A stretch of DNA of 64,000 nt from Streptomyces coelicoflavus (GTDB lineage: Bacteria > Actinomycetota > Actinomycetes > Streptomycetales > Streptomycetaceae), in the NCBI RefSeq assembly GCF_003112555.1, contig NZ_BEWB01000004.1, forward strand, positions 124,001 to 188,000, in the 5' to 3' direction. Both the position numbers and the translations under genes were made by a program. Below, one piece after another: positions 32,088 to 40,390 of this stretch (within the stretch, counting starts at the first letter, position 1; every line of letters begins with the position of its first letter). Below the pieces are notes generated by a model. It saw nothing but the letters and a program-made list of their open reading frames with translations. It had not been told where the DNA came from and ran no database searches.

Positions 32088-32101
32088 TGTAGGGTCCTCG
32101 T

Positions 32102-32998
32102 ATGGAGTGGTTGACGGCCCCCTTCGAGGTGGCCTTCGTGCAGCGGGCCCTGTGGGCCGGGATCCTGGTGTCGGCGATATGCGCCCTCGCGGGGACGTGG
32201 GTGGTGCTGAGGGGGATGGCCTTCCTCGGTGACGCCATGTCCCACGGCCTTCTGCCGGGCGTCGCGGTCGCCGCGCTGCTCGGGGGCAACCTGCTGGTGG
32301 GCGCGGTGGTGAGTGCGGTCGTCATGACGGCCGGTGTCACCGCCCTCGGCCGTACACCGAGGCTGTCCCAGGACACCGGTATCGGGCTGCTCTTCGTCGG
32401 CATGCTGTCGCTGGGTGTCATCATCGTGTCGCGCTCGCAGTCGTTCGCCGTGGACCTCACCGGGTTCCTCTTCGGTGACGTCCTCGCCGTACGCGAGAGC
32501 GACCTGGTCCTCCTCGGAGTGGCGCTGCTGCTGGCGCTGGCCGTCTCGGTGCTCGGTCACCGTGCCTTCCTGGCCCTGGCGTTCGACGAGCGCAAGGCCC
32601 GGACGCTCGGCCTGCGCCCCCGACTGGCGCACGCCGTGCTGCTCGGTCTGCTCGCGCTGGCCATCGTCGCCTCGTTCCACATCGTGGGCACGCTGCTCGT
32701 CCTCGGCCTGCTCATCGCCCCGCCGGCGGCAGCCCTGCCCTGGGCGCGCGGTGTGCGTGGCGTCATGGTCCTCGCCGCGGTCCTCGGCGCGACCGCCACC
32801 TTCGGCGGCCTGCTGCTCTCCTGGCACCTGAGCACCGCGGCCGGCGCGACCGTCTCGGCCCTCGCGGTCAGCCTCTTCTTCCTGTCCCACCTGGTGTCCG
32901 GGGTCCGGCACCGGCGTCGTGCACGCCGCGCCGCTCTCCCCGTCCGTGCCGCCACGGTCACCGCTCACGCCCCCACGACCCGACCGAACGAAACCTGA
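32102..32998 (+). CDS. aztB: Zinc ABC transporter permease, AztB-like
   Basis: A 298-residue membrane protein of the ABC-3 (ZnuB/MntB) family with about eight helices. The conserved part GTWVVLRGMAFLGDAMSHGLLPGVAVA comes early and a second cytoplasmic motif (SFHIVGTLLVLGLLIAPPAAA) late. The C-terminus is basic and soluble. It opens the operon aztB - aztD1 - aztC - aztD2. There is no good ribosome binding site in the 15 bases between the Zur-like box and the ATG. Confidence 0.88.
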   Translation: MEWLTAPFEVAFVQRALWAGILVSAICALAGTWVVLRGMAFLGDAMSHGLLPGVAVAALLGGNLLVGAVVSAVVMTAGVTALGRTPRLSQDTGIGLLFVGMLSLGVIIVSRSQSFAVDLTGFLFGDVLAVRESDLVLLGVALLLALAVSVLGHRAFLALAFDERKARTLGLRPRLAHAVLLGLLALAIVASFHIVGTLLVLGLLIAPPAAALPWARGVRGVMVLAAVLGATATFGGLLLSWHLSTAAGATVSALAVSLFFLSHLVSGVRHRRRARRAALPVRAATVTAHAPTTRPNET

Positions 32999-33008
32999 GG
33001 CGATCTCC

Positions 33009-34256
33009 TTGTTCGTCCGAAGAAATGTCACCCCCCTGGTGCCGGCGCTCCTGTCCGCGGCCCTGCTGTCCGCGGCTTGCGCCGGCCAGGACGACGCCAA
33101 GTCCAGCCCGAACAGCGCTTCTTCTCCCGCCACCCCCCACGGCTACGTCGAGGGCGCCACCGAGGCCGCCGAGCAGCAGTCCCGGCTCCTGCTCGGCGAC
33201 CCCGGCACCGGCGACACCCGAGTGCTGGACCTGATCACCGGAAAACTCCACGACACCGCGCGCAAGGCCGGCGTCACCGCGCTCACCACCGACGGCCGTT
33301 TCGGCTACTTCCACGGCGCGGACGGCACCCACGTGCTCGACAGCGGCGCCTGGACGGTCGACCACGGCGACCACGTGCACTACTACAGCGCGAAGATCAA
33401 GGAGGCGGGCGAACTTCCGGGCGGCCCCGGCGCGAGCGTCCGCGGTGACGCGGGGGTGACGGTGGTCACGACGGCGGACGGCAGGGCGGGCGTCCACCCC
33501 CGTGCCGATCTGGAGAAGGGCGCCCCCGGCCCCCTCGATGCCCCGGACCGGCTCCCGGGCACCTACGCCGGGCCCGTCGTACCGTACGCGGAACACCTGA
33601 TCGGCCTCACGCGCGACGGTGACGCCCCCGCGAAGGTCGTCGTGCTCGACCGGTCCGGCAAGCGTGTCGCCGCCCCCGAGTCCGTGTGCGAGGACCCGAA
33701 GGGCGACGCGGTCACCCGGCGGGGGGTCGTCCTCGGCTGCGCCGACGGCGCCCTGCTCGTCCACGAGAAGGACGGCACCTTCACCGCCGAGAAGATCCCC
33801 TTCGGCGAGGACGTGCCGAAGACGGCGTGGGCCACGGAGTTCCGGCACCGTCCGGGCAGCACCACGCTCACCGCACCCGCGGGGGCGGACGCCGTCCACG
33901 TCCTGGATGTCACCGAGCGCGCCTGGAAACGGATCGAGACCGGCCCCGTGGTCGCCGCCAACACCGCCGGTGAGGGCTCCCCGCTCGTCGTCCTGGAGAC
34001 CGACGGAGCCCTGCACGGCTACGACCTGTCCACCGGCAAGGAGACCGCGGTCACCGAACGCCTGCTGAAGGACGTCCCCGAGGCCGCCACCGGCGAAGCC
34101 GCGGCACCGGTGATCGAGGTCGACCGGAGCCGGGCCTACCTCAACGACCCGGCGGGCAAGCGCGTGTACGAGATCGACTACAACGACGACCTCCGTGTCG
34201 CCCGCACCTTCGACCTCGACATCCGGCCGTCCCTGATGGTGGAGACGGGCCGATGA
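33009..34256 (+). CDS. AztD-like zinc-chaperone lipoprotein, copy 1
   Basis: A 415-residue lipoprotein with a signal peptide ending in a lipobox (LSAAC near residue 24), followed by beta-propeller-like sequence with DxGAW and LGCADGALL segments. AztD is the zinc metallochaperone that loads AztC. This copy keeps a His-rich DHGDHVHYY element near residue 118. It lacks the AHHG and VHGE elements seen in copy 2, having SVRGDAGV and EDPKGDA there. TTG 33009 is chosen because GAGGCG lies 7 bases upstream and the signal peptide starts there. It overlaps aztC by 4 bases. Confidence 0.75.
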   Translation: MFVRRNVTPLVPALLSAALLSAACAGQDDAKSSPNSASSPATPHGYVEGATEAAEQQSRLLLGDPGTGDTRVLDLITGKLHDTARKAGVTALTTDGRFGYFHGADGTHVLDSGAWTVDHGDHVHYYSAKIKEAGELPGGPGASVRGDAGVTVVTTADGRAGVHPRADLEKGAPGPLDAPDRLPGTYAGPVVPYAEHLIGLTRDGDAPAKVVVLDRSGKRVAAPESVCEDPKGDAVTRRGVVLGCADGALLVHEKDGTFTAEKIPFGEDVPKTAWATEFRHRPGSTTLTAPAGADAVHVLDVTERAWKRIETGPVVAANTAGEGSPLVVLETDGALHGYDLSTGKETAVTERLLKDVPEAATGEAAAPVIEVDRSRAYLNDPAGKRVYEIDYNDDLRVARTFDLDIRPSLMVETGR

Positions 34257-35212
34257 GCGTACGGGTGGGGGCCGCGCGGGTGCGCGCCCTGCTGCTGTCC
34301 CTGGTCACCTTCTTCGTCGTCGCCGGTACGGCGACCGGCTGCTCCGGCGGCGACGAGCGGCCCAGGGTGGTCGTGACGACCAACATCCTCGGTGACATCA
34401 CCCGGGAGATCGTCGGCGACGAGGCGGACGTCAGTGTCCTGATGAAGCCCAACGCCGACCCGCACTCCTTCGGCCTGTCGGCCGTACAGGCCGCCGAACT
34501 GGAGAACGCGGACCTGGTCGTCTACAACGGCCTGGGCCTGGAGGAGAACGTCCTCCGGCACGTGGAGGCGGCCCGCGCGTCGGGAGTGGCCACCTTCGCC
34601 GCCGGCGAGGCGGCCGATCCCCTGGCCTTCCACACCGGCGAGGAGGGCGGTCCCAACGACGAGGCGGGCGAGCCCGACCCGCACTTCTGGACCGACCCCG
34701 ACCGGGTGCGCAAGGCGGCCGGCCTGATCACCGACCAGGTCGTGGAACACGTCGACGGCGTGAACGAGAAGGCCGTTCGCGACAACGCCGCACACTACGA
34801 CGGCCAACTCGCCGACCTGACAACGTGGATGGAGAAGTCCTTCGCGACCATCCCCGAGGGCCGCCGTGCCCTGGTGACCAACCACCACGTCTTCGGGTAC
34901 CTCGCCGACCGCTTCGGCTTCCGCGTGATCGGCGCGGTCGTCCCCAGCGGCACGACACTCGCCTCACCCAGTTCCTCCGATCTGCGCTCGCTCACCCGGG
35001 CCATGGAGCAGGCCGAGGTGCGCACCGTCTTCGCGGACTCCTCCCAGCCCACCCGGCTCGCCGAGGTCCTGCGCCAGGAAATGGGCGGTGACGTGGACGT
35101 CGTCCCGCTGTACTCCGAGTCGCTGACCGAGAAGGGCGAGGGCGCCGACACCTACCTGCGCATGATGCGCGCCAACACCTCGGCGATGACCGAGGGCCTC
35201 ACCCGCGACTGA
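34253..35212 (+). CDS. aztC: Zinc-binding lipoprotein of the ABC transporter, AztC-like
   Basis: A 319-residue cluster A-I solute-binding protein with lipobox GTATGC near residue 30. The expected zinc ligands of AztC/ZnuA proteins are present: His in NADPHSFG, His in EPDPHFW, His in TNHHVFGY and Asp in FADSSQPT. The variable metal loop is short and acidic (HTGEEGGPNDEAGE) rather than His-rich, as in AztC types that rely on a separate chaperone. It is coupled to copy 1 of the AztD-like gene by an ATGA overlap. A hairpin (35227-35249) follows its stop. Confidence 0.88.
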   Translation: MSVRVGAARVRALLLSLVTFFVVAGTATGCSGGDERPRVVVTTNILGDITREIVGDEADVSVLMKPNADPHSFGLSAVQAAELENADLVVYNGLGLEENVLRHVEAARASGVATFAAGEAADPLAFHTGEEGGPNDEAGEPDPHFWTDPDRVRKAAGLITDQVVEHVDGVNEKAVRDNAAHYDGQLADLTTWMEKSFATIPEGRRALVTNHHVFGYLADRFGFRVIGAVVPSGTTLASPSSSDLRSLTRAMEQAEVRTVFADSSQPTRLAEVLRQEMGGDVDVVPLYSESLTEKGEGADTYLRMMRANTSAMTEGLTRD

Positions 35213-35226
35213 CCGGCTTCCCCGAG

Positions 35227-35249
35227 GGCCGGCGTACGGATCGCCGGCC
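35227..35249 (+). terminator. Hairpin between aztC and the second aztD-like gene
   Basis: A perfect 8-bp stem (GGCCGGCG with CGCCGGCC) around a 7-base loop lies in the 87-base gap. It may lower expression of the last gene or protect the upstream mRNA. There is no U-tract. Confidence 0.4.
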
Positions 35250-35299
35250 GCTCCACCACACGATCCCGTGCCCTGAGGGCCGGAGAGGACAGACACACC

Positions 35300-36502
35300 A
35301 TGAACAGGTCGACACGCGCCAGCATGCTCACGGGCACCGCCCTCGCCGTGACGGCGTCCCTGGCGCTGACCGCATGCGGCGGCAGCGACGACGCCTCGTC
35401 CGACGCCGAACCGGAGAAGCAGACGAAGAGCAGTGCGGCCACCGCGGTCGAGAACCCGCTGGTCGCCTCCTACGACGGGGGACTGTACGTCCTCGACGGC
35501 GAGACCCTGAAGCCGGCGAAGACTATCGAGCTGCCCGGCTTCAACCGGGTCAACCCGGCGGGCGACGAGGACCACGTCATCGTCTCCACCGACAGCGGCT
35601 TCCGCGTGTTCGACGCGGCCCGACAGACGTTCACGGACGCCGAGTTCAAGGGCGCGAAGCCGGGGCATGTGGTGCGGCACGGCGGCAGGACGGTGCTGTT
35701 CACCGACGGTACGGGAGAGGTGAACGTCTTCGACCCCGCGGACCTGGCCGGCGGGAAGCAGCCGAAGGGCCGCACCTACACCTCCGCCGAGGCCCACCAC
35801 GGTGTCGCCATCGAACTGGCCGGCGGCGAACTCGTCACCACCCTGGGCACCGAGGAGAAGCGCACCGGGGCCCTCGTCCTCGACAGGAACAACAAGGAGA
35901 TCGCCCGCGCCGAGAACTGCCCGGGCGTGCACGGCGAGGCCGCCGCCCAGGGCGACGTCGTCGGCCTCGGCTGCGAGGACGGCGTACTCCTCTACAAGGA
36001 CGGAGAGTTCACCAAGGTCGACGCCCCCGACGACTACGCCCGCACCGGCAACCAGGCCGGCAGCGACGTCTCGCCGATCCTCCTGGGCGACTACAAGACC
36101 GACCCCGACGCGGAGCTGGAACGGCCCACGCGCATATCGCTGATCGACACCCGCACGGCGGAGATGAAGCTCGTCGACCTCGGCACCAGCTACTCCTTCC
36201 GCTCGCTCGCCCGCGGCCCGCACGGCGAAGCTCTCGTACTCGGCACCAACGGCGTCCTCCACGTCATCGACCCGGAGACCGGCAAGGTGGAGAAGAGGAT
36301 CGAAGCGGTCGGCGACTGGACCGAGCCCCTGGACTGGCAGCAGCCCAGGCCCACCCTCTTCGTCCGCGACCACACGGCCTACGTCTCGGAACCGGGCAAG
36401 CGCCAACTGCACGCCTTCGACCTGGACTCGGGCGAGAAGCTGACGTCCGTGACGCTGCCGAAGGCCACCAACGAACTCTCCGGAACGGTGGACGGTCACT
36501 GA
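35300..36502 (+). CDS. aztD: AztD-like zinc-chaperone lipoprotein, copy 2
   Basis: A 400-residue lipoprotein with lipobox LALTAC near residue 27 and an acidic linker, followed by a seven-bladed-propeller-like body. It keeps PGHVVRHGG near residue 119, EAHHGVAIE near 165 and CPGVHGEAA near 212 with a later LGCEDGVLL, elements I associate with AztD. It lacks the DHGDHVHYY element of copy 1. A close AGGGCCGGAGAGGAC site precedes the ATG. Together with copy 1 it probably hands zinc to AztC outside the membrane. Confidence 0.77.
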   Translation: MNRSTRASMLTGTALAVTASLALTACGGSDDASSDAEPEKQTKSSAATAVENPLVASYDGGLYVLDGETLKPAKTIELPGFNRVNPAGDEDHVIVSTDSGFRVFDAARQTFTDAEFKGAKPGHVVRHGGRTVLFTDGTGEVNVFDPADLAGGKQPKGRTYTSAEAHHGVAIELAGGELVTTLGTEEKRTGALVLDRNNKEIARAENCPGVHGEAAAQGDVVGLGCEDGVLLYKDGEFTKVDAPDDYARTGNQAGSDVSPILLGDYKTDPDAELERPTRISLIDTRTAEMKLVDLGTSYSFRSLARGPHGEALVLGTNGVLHVIDPETGKVEKRIEAVGDWTEPLDWQQPRPTLFVRDHTAYVSEPGKRQLHAFDLDSGEKLTSVTLPKATNELSGTVDGH

Positions 36503-36569
36503 CCGGACCTCGTCGTTCCTTCCACATGTCCGTCGAGAGACACCGGTCGGTTCCACCGTGCGCTCTTGT

Positions 36570-36584
36570 TGAATATGGAAGTCA
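36570..36584. promoter_or_regulatory. Zur-box-like site before the ferredoxin gene
   Basis: TGAATATGGAAGTCA keeps the TGA and TCA ends and the ATG core of a Zur box but is a weaker palindrome than the other two sites. It lies 63 bases before the ferredoxin ATG. In S. coelicolor Zur controls the coelibactin genes from the matching position (known from the literature). Confidence 0.55.
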
Positions 36585-36647
36585 TTACCGACTACTGTCT
36601 GACTGCCGAACAGGTGGCCGCCGGACGGCGGCAGGGGAGGGGCCCTC

Positions 36648-36869
36648 ATGACCGTGGCAGGCCGGGCGTCCGAAGCCCGGAGGATCAGTGTCGAGCGGGA
36701 CCGGTGTGTGGGAGCGGGGCAGTGTGTGCTCGCCGCGCCGGCCGTCTTCGACCAGGACGAGGAGGAAGGGCTCGTCCTGGTCCTGGACGGGGAGCCTCCC
36801 GCGTCCCGGTCGGATGCGGTGCGTGAGGCCGTGCGGGCCTGCCCGTCCGGCGCCCTGACCCTGCGGTAG
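36648..36869 (+). CDS. 3Fe-4S ferredoxin, probable P450 electron donor
   Basis: A 73-residue ferredoxin with three cluster cysteines: Cys20 and Cys26 in CVGAGQC and the cysteine of ACPSGA near 64. An alanine stands in for the usual second CxxC cysteine, so the cluster should be 3Fe-4S. Proteins of this type feed electrons to Streptomyces CYP105-like enzymes, and a P450 gene lies at 59472 in the same cluster. An AGGGGAGGGG site sits 6 bases before the ATG. The position corresponds to SCO7676 of the coelibactin cluster as I remember it. Confidence 0.88.
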   Translation: MTVAGRASEARRISVERDRCVGAGQCVLAAPAVFDQDEEEGLVLVLDGEPPASRSDAVREAVRACPSGALTLR

Positions 36870-36999
36870 TCCGCAGGCATCGCGGTGGTCCACGAGCGCT
36901 GCCGGCCTGCCGGTCCCAGCTCTCCCGTCGGGCCCCGCATCACACGCCGTGCGAGTGCCACGGCTTCCTGATCAGCCCAGCAGAACGTCAAGGAGAAGC

Positions 37000-38586
37000 A
37001 TGTCCAGACAGATCGATCGCCGTGCCTTCCTGCGCCGCGGTGCGGCGGGAGCCGCGGCAATGGCGGTGGGCCCCGGCCTGCTGGCGGCGTGCTCCACCGA
37101 CGAGCCCGCATCGGACCGCGAGTCCGGTCTGGGTTCCTCACCCCGCTCGGGCGGCACGCTGCGGGCCGCCTTCGTCGGAGGCGGCGCCTCGGAGACGCTC
37201 GACTTCTTCAACGGCCCGTCCGCCCTCGACCTGGTGCGTGCCCGCGCCTGGCACGGCACGCTGGGCAACCTGGACCCCAGCGGCCCCGACGGGGTGCGCT
37301 ACGGCGTGCTCAAGGGCATCGACATCGCCGACGACCTGTCGGCCTACACCCTGCACGTGCGGCCCGGCGTCCGTTTCACCGACGGCTCCCGGCTGACCGC
37401 CGCCGATGTCCTGCACTCGCTCAGCACCCTCGCGGCCAACAGCAAACTGCCCGTCTACCGGCTCGCGGCCGCCAACTTCGACCTGGCGCACGCCAAGGCC
37501 GACGGTGACCTGAAGGTCGTACTGCCCACCCTGCGGCCCATCGCCGACGGCCGCATGATCCTCTGTCAGGGCAACTTCCTCGTCGTCAAGGACGGCACCA
37601 GGAACTTCCGCAAGGGCATGCCCAGTTGCGGCCCCTTCCGGCTGACGGAGTTCACGGCCGGCCAGGGCGCGGCGTTCGAGCGCTACGACGACCACTACGG
37701 CCACGTACCCCACCTGGACGGACTGGAGCTGCGGTCGATCGCCGACTCGACCGCCAGGTCCGGAGCGCTCACCGGCGGTGAGATCGACTTCGCACACGAC
37801 CTCTCACCCGTCACCGCGCGCACCCTCGGGGACAACGGGAACGTCGAACTCGTTCCCACGCGGAGCCCGTACCTGGTCGGCCTGTCCTTCCAGATGAACA
37901 TGAAGGTCAAGCCCTTCGACGACCCCCGGGTGCGCGAGGCGTTCAAGCTCGCGGTCGACCGGCAGGCCATGGTGAAGACGGTGTTCTACGGCAAGGCCGA
38001 GATCGGCAACGACCTGCCCTCCATCGGCTTCCCCGACTACGCGGAGGGCCTGCCCCAGCGGGCCCACGACCCGGAGCGGGCCCGGGCGCTGCTCAAGGAG
38101 GCCGGGGCCAAGGGGATGAAGGTCACGCTGACGACCGGCCCGGAGACGCCGGGCATGGTCGAGATGGCCACTCTCTTCGTCGAGGACCTCAAGAAGGCCG
38201 GTGTCGGGGCGTCGGTGCGTGAGCTGCCGGCCGGACAGCTCTACGCGGACTTCCCCGCCTACGCGGCGCTGCCGCTGGCGGGCTCGTACCAGATGCCCAT
38301 TCCCGCGCTGTCGACCTACCAGATGAGCACGGCGGGTGGATCGCCGTCGGCGTTCGGCTGGCAGGAGTCCGCGACCGACACCCTCGTGGCGAAGGCCCGC
38401 GCCGAGCGCGACCCGGCCGAGGCCGGGAAGCTGGGAACGCAGGCGCAACGCACGCGCTGGGAGGACGGCAACCAGGTGCTGCCGGTCTTCAAACCGAACC
38501 TGAACGCCCGGGCCAAGGGCGTCCGTGGGATACGTGACGATCTCTTCGAGCAGTTCCCCGGCTTCTCGCAGGCGTCGCTGGCGTGA
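37000..38586 (+). CDS. Peptide/nickel-type ABC solute-binding lipoprotein
   Basis: A 528-residue SBP_bac_5 family protein. A twin-arginine signal (DRRAFLRRGAAG) is followed by a lipobox (LLAAC near residue 30), so it is a Tat-exported lipoprotein. Such proteins bind oligopeptides, nickel chelates or siderophore-like metallophores. In a zincophore cluster the natural guess is the metal-loaded product. AAGGAGAA lies before ATG 37000. The stop overlaps the GTG start of the first permease, so the four transporter genes form one operon. Confidence 0.88.
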   Translation: MSRQIDRRAFLRRGAAGAAAMAVGPGLLAACSTDEPASDRESGLGSSPRSGGTLRAAFVGGGASETLDFFNGPSALDLVRARAWHGTLGNLDPSGPDGVRYGVLKGIDIADDLSAYTLHVRPGVRFTDGSRLTAADVLHSLSTLAANSKLPVYRLAAANFDLAHAKADGDLKVVLPTLRPIADGRMILCQGNFLVVKDGTRNFRKGMPSCGPFRLTEFTAGQGAAFERYDDHYGHVPHLDGLELRSIADSTARSGALTGGEIDFAHDLSPVTARTLGDNGNVELVPTRSPYLVGLSFQMNMKVKPFDDPRVREAFKLAVDRQAMVKTVFYGKAEIGNDLPSIGFPDYAEGLPQRAHDPERARALLKEAGAKGMKVTLTTGPETPGMVEMATLFVEDLKKAGVGASVRELPAGQLYADFPAYAALPLAGSYQMPIPALSTYQMSTAGGSPSAFGWQESATDTLVAKARAERDPAEAGKLGTQAQRTRWEDGNQVLPVFKPNLNARAKGVRGIRDDLFEQFPGFSQASLA

Positions 38587-39533
38587 GCCTGATCGCGTTC
38601 GCCGGTCGTCGCCTCGTGGGGGCGGCCGTCCTGCTCGTCGTGCTGTCGGCCGTCGTCTTCGCGACCACGGCGGTCCTTCCGGGCGACGCGGTCAGCGCGG
38701 TCGCCGGGGTGGACGCCTCGGCGGCGCAGCGCGCCGAGGTCCGCGCCGAACTCGGGCTGGACCGGCCGGCCGCCGAACGGTACGCGCACTGGGTGGAAGA
38801 CGCCGTCCGGGGGGATCTGGGCCACGGCTTCGTGGGGGACCGGCCGGTCACCGACGTCCTCGCCACCCGCCTGCCCAACAGCCTGCTCCTCGCCGGACTG
38901 ACGCTCGCGGTCACCGCGCCACTGGCCGCGCTGCTGGGCCTGTGGACCGGGCTGCGCGGGGGCGGCGCCGACCGCTTCGTCTCGACGGCCGCCCAGATCC
39001 TGGCCGCCGTACCGGAGTTCGTCGTCGCCGCGCTGCTCGTCGCGGTACTGGCGGTGTGGCTGGAGCTCCTGCCGCGTGTCTCCGTCATCCCCCTGGGCGG
39101 TACGCCGCTCGATGTGCCGCACGCGCTGATCCTGCCCGTCCTGACGCTCAGCGCGGTCGGACTCGCGGTGGCCACCAGGCTGCTGCGGGTCTCCGTCGCG
39201 GACGCTGCGGCCACCCCCTACTGCGAAGCCGCACGGCTCAACGGAGTGCGCGGGATACGGCTCGCCGTCCGCCACATCCTGCCCAACGCCGCGGGGCCCG
39301 CCGTCCACGCGCTCACTCTCACCACAGGCGCCCTGGTCGGCTCGGCGGTGGTGGTGGAGAACGTCTTCGACTACCCGGGCATCGGCCGGGAACTGCAACT
39401 GGCCGTCGCGGCACGGGACATACCCATGGTGCAGGGCATCGCCACCGTACTCGCCGGGGTGATGCTCGTGGTGCTGCTGACCGGCGACATCTGCGCCCGC
39501 CTGCTGGGCGCGCGGGAAGGACACGGCCGATGA
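38583..39533 (+). CDS. Opp/Dpp-type ABC permease, DppB-like
   Basis: A 316-residue permease with six or seven helices and the EAA-type loop (EAARLNGVRGIRLAVRHILPNA near 220-240) that contacts the ATPase. The N-terminal helix and the periplasmic loop with AVSAVAGVDASAAQ are typical of DppB proteins. It starts with GTG in a GTGA overlap with the binding-protein gene and ends in an ATGA overlap with the next permease gene. Confidence 0.88.
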   Translation: MSLIAFAGRRLVGAAVLLVVLSAVVFATTAVLPGDAVSAVAGVDASAAQRAEVRAELGLDRPAAERYAHWVEDAVRGDLGHGFVGDRPVTDVLATRLPNSLLLAGLTLAVTAPLAALLGLWTGLRGGGADRFVSTAAQILAAVPEFVVAALLVAVLAVWLELLPRVSVIPLGGTPLDVPHALILPVLTLSAVGLAVATRLLRVSVADAAATPYCEAARLNGVRGIRLAVRHILPNAAGPAVHALTLTTGALVGSAVVVENVFDYPGIGRELQLAVAARDIPMVQGIATVLAGVMLVVLLTGDICARLLGAREGHGR

Positions 39534-40390
39534 CGACCGTCCTCACACCACCGGGGAAGCGGTCACGCGCCGCCCGGACGGGCGTCCTCCGGCGCCGCAG
39601 GCCGCCCCTGCTCACCGGAGCGGGCACCCTGCTCGTCCTCCTGCTCGCCCTGCTGGGGCCGCTGGTCGCGCCGCACAGTCCCACCGCGCAGCTCGCCGCG
39701 CCCTTCCAGCAGCCCGACGGCCGGTTCCTCCTCGGTACCGACGTGCTGGGCCGGGACGTACTGAGCCGGGTGCTCGGCGGCGGCCGCACCATCGTGCTCA
39801 CCGCGCTGGCGGGTACGGCCGCGGCCGGAGCCGTCGGGACGGCCGTCGGCGTTCTCGCGGCCATGGTGTCCCGCCGGCTGGGCGACCTGCTGCTCCGCTG
39901 CGTCGACGCCCTGGCCGTCCTCCCCGCTCTCCTCGTCGTCCTCGTCCTCGCCGCGGGGTTCCCCGGCAGCGCGACGGCCCTGGTGGCAGCCGTCGCCCTC
40001 GCCACCGCCCCGTTCTCGGCCCGCGTGCTGCGCGCCGCGGCGGACACGGTGCTCAGCAGCGGGTACGTCGAGGCCGCCCTGGCCCGGGGCGACACGCGGC
40101 TGGCCGTACTGCGCCACGACGTGCTGCCGAACATCGCCGGACCGGCGCTGATGGACACCGCGCTGCGCCTGGTCGCCTCCCTCCACCTCACCGCCACCGC
40201 GGGATTCCTCGGTCTCGGACCGGGCGGGGCGACGCCGGACTGGGGCCGCATGGTGAGTGAGAACGTTCCCGGCACGACGCTGGCCGCCACGCCGTTCCTC
40301 GCCCCGGCACTGCTGCTGGTGCTGCTGTCCGTCTGCGTCGGCCTGCTGGCCGGGCGGCTGGCGGACACCGTGGGGAGGGGAGCCGCATGA
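39530..40390 (+). CDS. Opp/Dpp-type ABC permease, DppC-like
   Basis: A 286-residue permease with a soluble basic N-terminus, a first helix near residue 25, the LLGTDVLGRDVLSRVLGG motif near 70 and the EAA loop (EAALARGDTRLAVLRHDVLPN near 185). It pairs with the preceding permease in the membrane. The ATG at 39530 overlaps the upstream stop. Longer open reading upstream is out-of-frame shadow. Confidence 0.88.
   Translation: MTTVLTPPGKRSRAARTGVLRRRRPPLLTGAGTLLVLLLALLGPLVAPHSPTAQLAAPFQQPDGRFLLGTDVLGRDVLSRVLGGGRTIVLTALAGTAAAGAVGTAVGVLAAMVSRRLGDLLLRCVDALAVLPALLVVLVLAAGFPGSATALVAAVALATAPFSARVLRAAADTVLSSGYVEAALARGDTRLAVLRHDVLPNIAGPALMDTALRLVASLHLTATAGFLGLGPGGATPDWGRMVSENVPGTTLAATPFLAPALLLVLLSVCVGLLAGRLADTVGRGAA

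Noticed and set aside
34253..35212. AztC-like protein as a manganese or iron binding protein
   Set aside because: The Zur-like box, the two AztD-type neighbours and the His-His-His-Asp ligand pattern favour zinc; metal choice is still not proven.
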